Source: UBA7703 sp963667195 (GTDB lineage Bacteria; Bacillota; Clostridia; Christensenellales; CAG-138). Taken from it: a stretch of DNA of 64,000 nucleotides. The position numbers and the translations under genes are program-made. The stretch spans positions 744,001 to 808,000 of the forward strand of contig OY762962.1 of NCBI GenBank assembly GCA_963667195.1, written 5' to 3'. The notes beneath the pieces are model-generated. The model was not told the origin of the DNA, searched no databases, and saw only the letters and a list, made by a program, of their open reading frames with translations. Shown here in pieces: positions 24,780 to 32,549 of this stretch (its first letter is position 1; each line of letters opens with the position of its first letter).

Positions 24780-25058
24780 ATGGCAAGAAAGAACTTCACG
24801 GTCGAACAGATCATTGTCAAGCTGCGGGAGGTAGAACTGCATTGTAATCAAGGCAAAACGATTACAGAAGCCTGCAGGGGGCTCGGAATCACCGAGCAGA
24901 CATACTATCGCTGGCGAAAAGAATACGGTGGAATGAACACAAGTGATGCGCGACGAATGAAGGAGCTGGAAAAAGAAAACGCACGTTTAAAGAAGCTGGT
25001 AGCCGAGCAAGCGTTGGATATCTCAATTCTTAGGGATGTGAACTCAAAAAACTTCTAA
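24780..25058 (+). CDS. IS3-family transposase OrfA
   Basis: A 92-residue DNA-binding subunit. An HTH of the transposase-8 type (FTVEQIIVKLREVELHCNQG, then EACRGLGITEQTYYRWRKEYGG) is followed by a leucine-zipper-like helix (MKELEKENARLKKLVAEQ). The reading frame passes through A AAA AAC at 25046-25052, a textbook -1 slippery heptamer in the correct phase, three codons before the stop. Ribosomes slipping there would make the OrfAB fusion transposase. The ATG follows AGGAGCTGAAAGAAG. Confidence 0.9.
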   Translation: MARKNFTVEQIIVKLREVELHCNQGKTITEACRGLGITEQTYYRWRKEYGGMNTSDARRMKELEKENARLKKLVAEQALDISILRDVNSKNF

Positions 25059-25093
25059 GCCCTGCCAAGCGCTTAGCGGCTGTCAAGTATGCC

Positions 25094-25891
25094 GTGGTCA
25101 AACATCATGTGGCAGAAAGACGGGCTTGCAGGGTATTGCAAATCAACCGCAACAGTTGTCGTTATGAACCTGTGAAACGCAGTGACGAAGACGAGATCCG
25201 AGCCGCGATCATCCGATTGGTTACTAATTGCGGACGAGTCGGGTATCGGATGGTTACTTATATGCTTCGGAACGAAGGAATTCTAATCAACCATAAGCGC
25301 GTTGAACGAATCTGGCGGGAAGAAGGCTTGAAACTGCCGAAAAAGCAAGCAAAAAAGCGCAGGCTCTGGCTAACGGATGGCAGCTGCATCCGTCTGAGAG
25401 CAGAGCATAAGAATCATGTATGGGGTTATGATTTTGTAGAAGACAGAACCAGTAATGGTCGAAAGATCCGATTCCTGAACGTCCTGGATGAACATACACA
25501 CGAATGCCTCGCCAGCGTGCCACGCAGAAGTTGGCGGAACAATGATGTAATTGAATTACTATCAGACCTCATGCTGACCCGCGGGGTTCCGGAGTATATG
25601 AGAAGCGATAACGGAAGTGAATTCACCGCTAAACAGATTCGTAAATGGCTGAGAGATGCAGGTTCCATTACAGCCTATATCGAGCCGGGCAGTCCATGGG
25701 AGAACGGTTATATCGAGAGTTTCAATGCTCGTATGCGGGCTGAATTCTTGAATGGCGAGTTGTTTGACACCATGTATGAGGCGCAAGTGTTGACGCAGCG
25801 ATGGGTTCGTTACTACAATCAGGTCAGGCCGCATTCGAGCCTCGGCGGGCGGCCGCCCGCCCCTCAAACCGTGGTTCCGATTGCTGCCTAG
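25094..25891 (+). CDS. IS3-family transposase OrfB (DDE integrase domain)
   Basis: 265 residues counted from the first internal GTG, but the protein is probably made by -1 frameshifting from OrfA; the frame is open back to the slippery site and continues there with LLSPAKRLAAVKYAVV. An HTH_21 region (CGRVGYRMVTYML) precedes the rve catalytic core: first Asp in VWGYDFVEDRTS, second in MRSDNGSEFT, Glu in NGYIESFNARMRAEFLNGE. The C terminus YNQVRPHSSLGGRPP is typical. All three acidic residues are intact, so the element may be active. Confidence 0.9.
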   Translation: MVKHHVAERRACRVLQINRNSCRYEPVKRSDEDEIRAAIIRLVTNCGRVGYRMVTYMLRNEGILINHKRVERIWREEGLKLPKKQAKKRRLWLTDGSCIRLRAEHKNHVWGYDFVEDRTSNGRKIRFLNVLDEHTHECLASVPRRSWRNNDVIELLSDLMLTRGVPEYMRSDNGSEFTAKQIRKWLRDAGSITAYIEPGSPWENGYIESFNARMRAEFLNGELFDTMYEAQVLTQRWVRYYNQVRPHSSLGGRPPAPQTVVPIAA

Positions 25892-26043
25892 AACGATTCA
25901 TTTCCTAACATTGCTCCTGATCCAGAAAACGGGGGCAGATCATGATTTGTTTCGCTGAATCATCACTTCTATACTTTGCAAACCACCTGGATAATCGGAT
26001 CTTTTCACCCAACTAATCTGATTAGCAAACGAGGATTCATCGA

Positions 26044-27540
26044 ATGAAAAGGATACTATCCATCTTGCTTGTCGTACTGCTCCTCACTTCATCTGCAGGG
26101 TGCACCAAACCGGCTTCTATAGCGCAAGCACCGGCACCTACGCCTACTGAGACAATAGTGCAGAGCGTTATTGCCTTTGCCGATCCAGCGCTTGAGGCAC
26201 TCGTGCGTGGTGCAATGGGCAAACCTAGCGGTGATATTACGGTTGCGGAAGCGAAAACCGTTACGAACCTGAACCTCGCTTATAAGGAGTGGCAGAAATT
26301 CGTTTCGGAACAAGAACCAATTCGCAACATCAACGGATTGGAAAACTTTACAAACCTCGAAACCCTTGATTTATCCGGCAATGTGATCACCGATATTTCG
26401 CCTCTGTCGGCTCTGACCAGCTTAAAGGCACTGATTCTAACCGGTTGCGCGGCGGAAGACTATGCTCCGCTTGCCAGCTTGACCAATCTGCGTGTCCTAA
26501 TTTTAAACCAGTCCACAATCGCTGACCCAACGCCGATTTTAGCGCTCTCAAACCTGGACTGTCTATACCTTGAGGACAGCCAGATTAGGAACTTTATGCC
26601 GCTTGCCGATATACGCGCATCCCTTGAGTTATCCGATTTTGATGTGGCTTCCAACCTGGCAGAGCTTGGCTTCACCTTCAACGACAACGATAAACTGGCG
26701 CTGTATCAAACAGACAAATATGACATACGCATCAATCATGCCGAGTGGGGTAACCCTTCGCAGCAGGATTGGCAAAACTGCATTCGCATAGTAACTGGAG
26801 CGGAGAGCGGCTATAAGAATGCCATCGGTTACTATCCCGAACATAACGCCTATGTGGTATGGATGTTTCATCCAAGCACGCAAGAAAACGCAACCTATGT
26901 CTACGATGTCGCGGCAAGCAACTTCAACTGTGACCGCGCGAGCATGGAGGCAACTGTACGGAAAGCGTTTGGCGACGTGAACGAAGAAGATGTATTACTT
27001 ACTCCCATTCAATTTTTTGACAATACCATTCATGAAGCGTTGGGAATTCCAATCGATGTTCTATATGGCATGCCATTTGATGAAAACATGAAACTGCAAT
27101 CACCATACAAAACACTTGGATTCGAATTTCTCGATTATAAGGGAACGTATGCTTACCTGGAAAACGGCATCGAGATCTATATTCATAAGCCGGATTGGGA
27201 TCAAAATGTCGCAGCTGAGAACAGGCTTGGCTGGACCATTTCATATTTCGAGCCCGATGTTAAGGGCTACCAGATGCTAATTCTGTATTTCGCAGATAAA
27301 GATGTTTGTTATATTTCTTTGGTAAAAGATGGTAGTGAGGCAAGATTTGACTATTATCCTGCCACAAATCAATTCAAATTCAACCCGCAAAACATTGACC
27401 CCTTACGTCCGGCAATCAACGAAGCCTTTGGTACGCAAGGCGATGATTTTATGAATATACCGATGAAAATTTTCAGGGAAAGCATACAGGAACGCTTTGG
27501 TATGAGTTTTGAGGATCTATATGCTCTTTCCGCAGACTAA
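26044..27540 (+). CDS. Leucine-rich-repeat lipoprotein
   Basis: A 498-residue exported protein. The signal peptide ends in the lipobox SSAGC (Cys20), followed by a Pro/Thr linker. Residues about 45-200 carry internalin-like leucine-rich repeats of about 22 residues: INGLENFTNLETLDLSGN, then ISPLSALTSLKALIL and ASLTNLRVLILNQS. The last 290 residues form an unrecognised domain, perhaps two repeats, since a VRKAFGDVNEEDVLLTPIQF-like block recurs as INEAFGTQGDDFMNIPMKIF. Such proteins act in adhesion or binding at the surface. It lies between two different IS elements, with a weak ribosome site (GAGGATTCATCGA). Confidence 0.8.
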   Translation: MKRILSILLVVLLLTSSAGCTKPASIAQAPAPTPTETIVQSVIAFADPALEALVRGAMGKPSGDITVAEAKTVTNLNLAYKEWQKFVSEQEPIRNINGLENFTNLETLDLSGNVITDISPLSALTSLKALILTGCAAEDYAPLASLTNLRVLILNQSTIADPTPILALSNLDCLYLEDSQIRNFMPLADIRASLELSDFDVASNLAELGFTFNDNDKLALYQTDKYDIRINHAEWGNPSQQDWQNCIRIVTGAESGYKNAIGYYPEHNAYVVWMFHPSTQENATYVYDVAASNFNCDRASMEATVRKAFGDVNEEDVLLTPIQFFDNTIHEALGIPIDVLYGMPFDENMKLQSPYKTLGFEFLDYKGTYAYLENGIEIYIHKPDWDQNVAAENRLGWTISYFEPDVKGYQMLILYFADKDVCYISLVKDGSEARFDYYPATNQFKFNPQNIDPLRPAINEAFGTQGDDFMNIPMKIFRESIQERFGMSFEDLYALSAD

Positions 27541-27637
27541 ATCATTATAGGTTATCCATTTTCAAATACTTTGAATCCGCTATAACCTCTGTCCCGATAC
27601 CGTTTCCCTAAATCTGCATTGATGGATCGAGCCAAAC

Positions 27638-27650
27638 AAGAAACCACCCA
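27638..27650 (+). terminator. Left arm of a hairpin terminator split by the IS150-like element
   Basis: AACCACCC at the left IS border and GGGTGGTT plus a T run at the right border (28921-28934) would form an 8-bp stem with an AAT loop and a T tail if the IS were removed. It would have terminated transcripts of the upstream lipoprotein gene. The right arm and T tail now lie 1.27 kb away. Confidence 0.55.
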
Positions 27651-27732
27651 ATTGTAGTGTTACACTAAAAACGGACAAGTAAAAAGCCTACGGTATAATA
27701 AACCGTAGGTTTTTTTTGTGAAAGGAGAAAAC

Positions 27733-28047
27733 ATGAACAAGCATTACAGTACTGAGTTGAAAGAACGGGTAGTGAAAGAATATCTGGAAGGGGCAAAAAT
27801 GAACGAGCTAGTCCTTCGATATGAACTAGCCGACAAGAGCCGAATACGAGAATGGCGAGATCAGTTTCTAAAGTATGGCTGCTTTCCGGATGGGCGAGGA
27901 ACCGGGAGAAGCGGAGGGCGTCCTCGAAATGTGGATACATCCGGCATGACGCAAGAAGAATATATACGGTACTTAGAAATGGAGAATGATATTTTAAAAC
28001 AACTTCGCTCCCTAAGCAGCAAAAAAGCAAAGTTAAATATCAAGTGA
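27733..28047 (+). CDS. IS150-like transposase OrfA
   Basis: 104 residues from the ATG at 27733, which has AAAGGAGAAAAC upstream; the GTG at 27718 overlaps that site and is unlikely. HTH region STELKERVVKEYLEGAKMNELVLRYEL with the recognition part KSRIREWRDQF, then a short coiled coil YIRYLEMENDILKQLRSL. It overlaps OrfB by four bases in a different frame, the usual arrangement for translational coupling or frameshifting in this IS group. Confidence 0.88.
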   Translation: MNKHYSTELKERVVKEYLEGAKMNELVLRYELADKSRIREWRDQFLKYGCFPDGRGTGRSGGRPRNVDTSGMTQEEYIRYLEMENDILKQLRSLSSKKAKLNIK

Positions 28048-28883
28048 TCGATCGGCTTCGATCTAAGTATAGTATTTCTGCTTTGTGCAAGTACCTTGGC
28101 TGCTCTCGGAGTGGGTATTATGACTGGAGCGGTCGAGGCAAGCCGGATCACAACAAACTGGATGCCGTCAAAGAATCTGCAATTCTATCCATCTATTACG
28201 AGAAAACGACAAGAGGAAGACGGCAGGTTCAAATGCATCTAGAGCGCAAATGCATGCTTCATATGAGCTTAGGGAGCGTACATCGATATATGGCCATTCT
28301 AGGCCTCAACTCGACACGAAGAAAACGGTATGTTTCCCCAAAGAAAGAAGCGCAGAATCCACTTCACACATTCCCCAATGTTTTGCAGCAGGACTTCCGC
28401 GCTTCCCTTCGCCACCAGAAGTGGCTAACCGATATCACCTATTTACCGTGCAAAGATGGAAAACTCTATCTCTCATGCATCAAGGATTTAGGTGACAAAT
28501 CTATTGTAGCATATTCCGTATCCGCTAAAAATGATATCTACCTAGTACTGGATATGCTCGCAAAAGCGAAACCTTTCATGCGCGAGGGCATCGTTCTCCA
28601 TTCAGATAGGGGTTCACAATACTGTTCTCCCATCTATCAGTCCGTTCTTCTGGAAAGCGGCATTGTGATTAGTATGTCTAGACCAGGCATGCCCTATGAC
28701 AATGCTCCAATGGAGTCCTTCTTCTCCATTCTGAAAAATGAAGACCTTCGACTATTTAAGCATTTGACATGCGCGCAAATGCGGATTTTCATTGATTCTT
28801 TCATTCGTTACTATAACGAAGATCGCCCGCAATGGAGTTTGAAAAAGCTGACTCCGTTTGAATTACGAAGTCAGCTTTTGTAG
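28044..28883 (+). CDS. IS150-like transposase OrfB (DDE domain)
   Basis: A 279-residue DDE transposase. An HTH_21-like segment (ISALCKYLGCSRSGYYDW) comes first, then the catalytic residues: Asp in KWLTDITYLPC, Asp in VLHSDRGSQYCS and Glu in APMESFFSILKNE. It ends with IRYYNEDRPQWSLKKLTPFE, typical of the group. All catalytic residues are present and no stop interrupts it, so recent activity is possible. Confidence 0.9.
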   Translation: MIDRLRSKYSISALCKYLGCSRSGYYDWSGRGKPDHNKLDAVKESAILSIYYEKTTRGRRQVQMHLERKCMLHMSLGSVHRYMAILGLNSTRRKRYVSPKKEAQNPLHTFPNVLQQDFRASLRHQKWLTDITYLPCKDGKLYLSCIKDLGDKSIVAYSVSAKNDIYLVLDMLAKAKPFMREGIVLHSDRGSQYCSPIYQSVLLESGIVISMSRPGMPYDNAPMESFFSILKNEDLRLFKHLTCAQMRIFIDSFIRYYNEDRPQWSLKKLTPFELRSQLL

Positions 28884-28918
28884 CTTTTTTACTTGTCTGT
28901 TTTCCTTGACACATTACA

Positions 28919-29102
28919 ATGGGTGGTTTTTTGTTTGTCTTGCGTTCTACTAATTTGCCCGTTTCCTCAGTGAATAGGACAAAAACAGCATCGTGCTTCA
29001 TTGTCAATTCGCTTTTTCAGAATATGTTGATCCAAACGCATATAAAAAAAGAAAAGATAGTCTTCTAATTCACTTCTGCGGAAACGAGCAATCTTCACTA
29101 AT
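28919..29102. other. Region between IS150-like element and COG4705 gene
   Basis: It holds the displaced right arm and T tail of the split terminator (28921-28934). On the minus strand there is a small frame from about 29001, starting MKHDAVFVLFTEETGKL and running leftwards into the IS border; if the IS is removed it continues for about 13 more codons on the other side. It lacks a clear ribosome site. No other gene is visible. Confidence 0.35.
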
Positions 29103-29158
29103 TTATCATCAACTTATCATCGATTTATCATCATATACTCATTTTACCCTTCTATAAT
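29103..29158 (+). promoter_or_regulatory. Promoter with three TTATCATC direct repeats
   Basis: TTATCATC occurs exactly three times, at 29103-29110, 29114-29121 and 29125-29132, in 11-bp steps (one helical turn). A consensus TATAAT lies at 29153-29158, so the third repeat overlaps the -35 position and no good -35 hexamer is present. The layout is that of an activator or response-regulator site bound on one DNA face. Confidence 0.6.
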
Positions 29159-29204
29159 CTATTTGACCAACGGAACAAGAAAAATGAATTGAGGAGAAAG
29201 AGAT

Positions 29205-30452
29205 ATGCCGCAAGAAAAAATAAAGCAAAATCCGGTTGCTGATCATATGATTCCTGGTTTGCAAATCGACAGGAAAATGCTTAATAAAGTACCAGAGATA
29301 ACCATCTTCTTTTGGATCATCAAGGTTTTATGTACGACTGTAGGAGAAACGGCATCGGATTTTCTCAATGTAAACCTTGGCTTCGGGCTTACCGGGACGG
29401 CAATTGTCACCGGAGTATTATTAACAGTGGTTTTGTTCTTCCAATTCCGTTCAAAGAAATACATCCCTGCCATTTACTGGCTTACGGTCGTACTGATCAG
29501 TATTTTCGGTACACTAGCAACGGATATCATGACAGATAGCATCGGGGTTCCGTTGGAAGTTAGCACCATTGGGTTCACACTCGCACTTATGCTTACGTTT
29601 GTTATCTGGTACGCCAGTGAAAAGACACTCTCCATGCATTCGATTGATACGACGAAACGTGAAGCCTTTTATTGGCTGGCGATTCTTTTCACGTTCGCAC
29701 TGGGCACTGCGTCCGGCGATCTCATGGCGGAAAGCCTCGGCCTTGGTTATTTGGTTACTGGCCTGATCGTGGTTGCCGTTGTCGTTGCAATTTCTGTTGC
29801 CTGGAAACTTGGACTCGACTCGGTGCTCGGTTTCTGGATTGTTTACATTATGACCCGCCCACTTGGAGCTTCTCTTGGAGACTATCTCACGCAGCCACCG
29901 AAGTATAGCGGACTGGGACTGGGCGCAACCCTTACAACGGCGATCTTTTTAGCCGCAATTCTCTTTACCGTAGTATTTCTGTCCATTACAAAAGTGGATA
30001 GAAAGATGAAGAAACCTGTCACGCCGAAGGTTCAAAAAAGCAAATATCGCTATTCTGCACTGATTCAGACGATGGCTGTTATTGCCGTTCTGGCGCTGGC
30101 CGGTGGGATTGGTTACTACTATCGGCATGCGCAACTGGCAAACATAGCAGCAACATCCAATGCATCCGTTACAGCTACTGATGCCGTGAACGATTACAGC
30201 AGCTTTATTAAAATTGAACAAGACGCATTGCAGTTTGTCAATGCGGGTGATTTTATTAGCGCTTCCGCGAGCGGAGATGATTTGGAGTATACGTGGGATC
30301 AAGCGGAGGCAAAGCTCCGTGCGAAAGACTCGGAAAAATGGGATACGGTTGACCAAACCATCGATAACGTACTACGACAAGTGCGCGCAGTCAATCCGGA
30401 TTCCAGCTCCTGCGTCGCGGCACTGGAAGCCTCCATCGCTGCAATGCAATAG
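29205..30452 (+). CDS. COG4705-type multipass membrane protein with C-terminal extension
   Basis: A 415-residue membrane protein. Residues about 25-270 contain 8 or more membrane helices organised as four related units, each with a G-x-x-x-x-D motif: TVGETASDFLNVNLGFG, GTLATDIMTDSIGV, GTASGDLMAESLGLG and LGASLGDYLTQPPKYSG. This pattern matches the uncharacterised membrane-anchored proteins of COG4705, where conserved acidic residues in helices hint at ion or small-solute transport. A further helix at about 285-310 is followed by an extracytoplasmic tail of about 100 residues (WDQAEAKLRAKDSEKWDTV) not usual for the family. The ATG follows GAGGAGAAAGAG. Function unknown. Confidence 0.7.
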   Translation: MPQEKIKQNPVADHMIPGLQIDRKMLNKVPEITIFFWIIKVLCTTVGETASDFLNVNLGFGLTGTAIVTGVLLTVVLFFQFRSKKYIPAIYWLTVVLISIFGTLATDIMTDSIGVPLEVSTIGFTLALMLTFVIWYASEKTLSMHSIDTTKREAFYWLAILFTFALGTASGDLMAESLGLGYLVTGLIVVAVVVAISVAWKLGLDSVLGFWIVYIMTRPLGASLGDYLTQPPKYSGLGLGATLTTAIFLAAILFTVVFLSITKVDRKMKKPVTPKVQKSKYRYSALIQTMAVIAVLALAGGIGYYYRHAQLANIAATSNASVTATDAVNDYSSFIKIEQDALQFVNAGDFISASASGDDLEYTWDQAEAKLRAKDSEKWDTVDQTIDNVLRQVRAVNPDSSSCVAALEASIAAMQ

Positions 30453-30508
30453 CAGGCAATAGAATATACAGCGAAATCGTTATTGAGCATTTCTTTTGAA
30501 TCATACAG

Positions 30509-30547
30509 TCAAGATCACCTGTCATGCAGGTGGTCTTGATTGTCTTA
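30509..30547 (+). terminator. Terminator after the COG4705 gene
   Basis: A 13-pair stem (one G-U) around the loop TCATG, arms 30509-30521 and 30527-30539, followed by a T-rich stretch. Confidence 0.75.
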
Positions 30548-30678
30548 CTTGAAGGACTCTGCCTTGTGTGACAAGAATCCCTCTTCTTTTTTGCGATTTA
30601 TGGTATACTGCTAAGGTTGATGTAATGTACGCAGAAATGCTAACAATACGAATTTTACAACACATGAAATGAGACACT

Positions 30679-31905
30679 ATGACATTCAACGAAATGGAAC
30701 TCGTCCAGCCGCTGTTGCAGGCGGTTGCGGAGGCGGGTTATACAGAGCCCTCGCCGATTCAGGCGGAAGCGATCCCCGTTCTACTGCGCGGACGCGACAT
30801 CATTGGATGCGCGCAGACGGGCAGCGGAAAGACTGCAGCATTCGCGCTGCCGATCCTCCAACGCCTCAGCAAAACAAAGAGCAGCGAGATTCGCGCGCTG
30901 ATTTTGACGCCGACACGCGAGCTCGCGATCCAAATCTATGACACCTTCCGCTACTTTGGCAGGCGGCTGCATCTGCACTCCGGCGTGGTGTTCGGCGGTG
31001 TTTCGCAAAACCCGCAGGTGGACGCGCTCAGCCGCGGCGTGGATGTGCTGATCGCAACGCCGGGTCGCCTCAACGACCTGATCAACCAAGGCTATATCCA
31101 TCTCGATCATATTGAAATCTTCGTGCTGGACGAAGCCGACCGCATGCTCGACATGGGCTTCATCCACGACGTGAAGAAGACGATCAAGCTCCTGCCCACC
31201 CAGCGGCAGACGATGCTGTTCAGCGCGACCATGCCCGCCGAGATTGAATCCCTCGCGCAAACACTGCTCAAAAACCCCGCGATGATCAAGGTCGATCCCG
31301 TCACCCGCGCGGTCGAGAGCATCGATCAGCGCGTCTACATGGTCGATAAACCGAATAAGCCGCTGCTGCTTGCGGAGCTCCTGCGCACCGAGGACATCAA
31401 AAACGCGCTCGTGTTTACCAACACCAAGCATGGCGCGGATCGCGTCGTGCAGAAGCTCTCTCAAGAGGGATTCGTGGCTCGCGCCATCCACGGCGACAAA
31501 GCGCAAAACGCGCGGCAGGACGCGCTCAAGAGCTTTCGCGATGGTCGTGTGCAGATTCTCGTGGCGACGGACATCGCGGCGCGGGGAATCGACATTCCCG
31601 AGCTTTCGCACGTGATCAACTACGACCTGCCGGACGTCGCGGAGACCTACATCCACCGCATCGGACGCACCGGACGAGCGGGTCTTGGCGGCACCGCCAT
31701 CAGCTTTTGCAACATCGATCACCTCGATAACCTCCGCGGCATCGAGAAGATGACCGGCATGAAGATTCCCGTGCGGGAATCACAGTGGCCGATGCAGATC
31801 TTCGAAAAGACGGTCAAGCAGCCGCGTCCGCCGCGCACGGAGCGCAAAGCCCCGCATAATAAGCGCTTCTCCGGCCCGGCAAAACCCAAGCAGAGAAATC
31901 AATAG
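30679..31905 (+). CDS. DEAD-box ATP-dependent RNA helicase (RhlE-like)
   Basis: A 408-residue helicase that unwinds short RNA duplexes in ribosome assembly or mRNA turnover. All family motifs are present in order: Q motif (SPIQAEAIP), I (AQTGSGKT, about 46-53), Ia (PTRELA), II (VLDEADRMLD), III (SATMPAE), IV-V (ALVFTNTKHGAD, ATDIAARGID) and VI (HRIGRTGRAG). The tail is short, proline-rich and basic (KQPRPPRTERKAPHNKRF), typical of RhlE and CshA types. It stands alone after a roughly 220-bp gap, which suggests a leader; GC content is again that of the backbone. Confidence 0.93.
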   Translation: MTFNEMELVQPLLQAVAEAGYTEPSPIQAEAIPVLLRGRDIIGCAQTGSGKTAAFALPILQRLSKTKSSEIRALILTPTRELAIQIYDTFRYFGRRLHLHSGVVFGGVSQNPQVDALSRGVDVLIATPGRLNDLINQGYIHLDHIEIFVLDEADRMLDMGFIHDVKKTIKLLPTQRQTMLFSATMPAEIESLAQTLLKNPAMIKVDPVTRAVESIDQRVYMVDKPNKPLLLAELLRTEDIKNALVFTNTKHGADRVVQKLSQEGFVARAIHGDKAQNARQDALKSFRDGRVQILVATDIAARGIDIPELSHVINYDLPDVAETYIHRIGRTGRAGLGGTAISFCNIDHLDNLRGIEKMTGMKIPVRESQWPMQIFEKTVKQPRPPRTERKAPHNKRFSGPAKPKQRNQ

Positions 31906-31933
31906 TTTGATCGGAAATTGAGCCAAACAAAAT

Positions 31934-31973
31934 AGGCTGCCCGGAAAGATATTTCTTTCACGGACAGCCTTTT
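31934..31973. terminator. Terminator between helicase and convergent gene
   Basis: AGGCTG with CAGCCT closing a longer imperfect stem, then TTTT on the plus strand; it lies between convergent genes. Confidence 0.65.
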
Positions 31974-32030
31974 GCGTTTGGTTTGGGTCTTCGCGCGATC
32001 AATCGATTTGCGAAGCTAATGTCTCTCGAG

Positions 32031-32525
32031 TTAGAACGATTCCGGCACAAAAAGCACTTCTTTCTTCTCGTAAGCATCGTCGTAGATGTCCAGGTAGGTA
32101 ACGCCGAGATATCGCCCGAACAAGCTGCTTGTGATACCGCTTGCTGCTTCCTCGGAGGATGCACGATATGCAATTCGAAACACCTCAACCTCCTGCAGCG
32201 GAGCAAGCACAAACGCATCCAGCCGATGTAGGATCACGCCCCGCGCTGCCTCTGCCGGGAATGCTTCCTCCAGCGGGACTCCGCTCTGAATGGAATCGCC
32301 CTCATGCTCCAGCAGCACAATTTTCTGAATCCGCATTGGCCCCATGCCCGCGTTCTGCATGCTGACGTGCATTTCATTTTCACTCTCGCGCTGAAGCACA
32401 TTGCAAAACGGTCTCACGCTCTTTCGGCTGTGGCTCCGCTGAAACGCGAGGCTCAGCGCGGAAAACGTGATCGCGCCCAGCCCCATGACCGACGTTGCGA
32501 GAACGAGCGCACCCGCCATATCCAT
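32031..32525 (-). CDS. Hypothetical protein with one N-terminal membrane helix
   Basis: A 164-residue protein not recognised. The N terminus AGALVLATSVMGLGAITFSALSLAF is a membrane helix, and the rest is a beta-rich soluble domain containing MHVSMQNAGMGPMRIQKIVLLE, which resembles Ig-like or immunity-type domains in style only. It lies 24 bp downstream of the acyltransferase on the same strand, so it may be the last member of the lipid-synthesis unit. Confidence 0.55.
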   Translation of the reverse strand: MDMAGALVLATSVMGLGAITFSALSLAFQRSHSRKSVRPFCNVLQRESENEMHVSMQNAGMGPMRIQKIVLLEHEGDSIQSGVPLEEAFPAEAARGVILHRLDAFVLAPLQEVEVFRIAYRASSEEAASGITSSLFGRYLGVTYLDIYDDAYEKKEVLFVPESF

Positions 32526-32549
32526 AACTTGCTTCTTCCTTTCTCTTCT

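Larger units (their letters stand above)
24732..25913 (+). mobile_element. IS3-family insertion sequence (IS407-like)
   Basis: About 1.18 kb bounded by perfect 13-bp inverted repeats, CAATGTTAGGAAA at 24732-24744 and its complement at 25901-25913, with the TG...CA ends of the IS3 family just inside (24735 and 25910). It contains the two overlapping-frame genes orfA and orfB joined by a slippery heptamer. No clear target duplication is visible at the edges. Confidence 0.85.
27653..28918 (+). mobile_element. IS3-family insertion sequence (IS150-like)
   Basis: A 1266-bp element with TG...CA ends and imperfect inverted repeats of roughly 36 bp; both ends share an inner ACAAGTAAAAA block. It carries orfA and orfB in overlapping frames. 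The flanking bases are AT on both sides, a possible 2-bp target duplication (3-4 bp is more usual). Confidence 0.85.

Noticed and set aside
24732..28918. Composite transposon made by the two IS elements around the LRR gene
   Set aside because: The two elements belong to different IS3 groups with unrelated terminal repeats, so they would not be moved by a single transposase.
29103..29132. CRISPR-like repeats
   Set aside because: Only three 8-bp units with 3-bp spacers; this is operator-like phasing and no cas gene is present. No CRISPR array was seen anywhere.
30461..30678. Right-hand att repeat of tRNA-Val
   Set aside because: I compared the tRNA-Val 3' end with this gap by eye and found only the COG4705 terminator, no matching segment.
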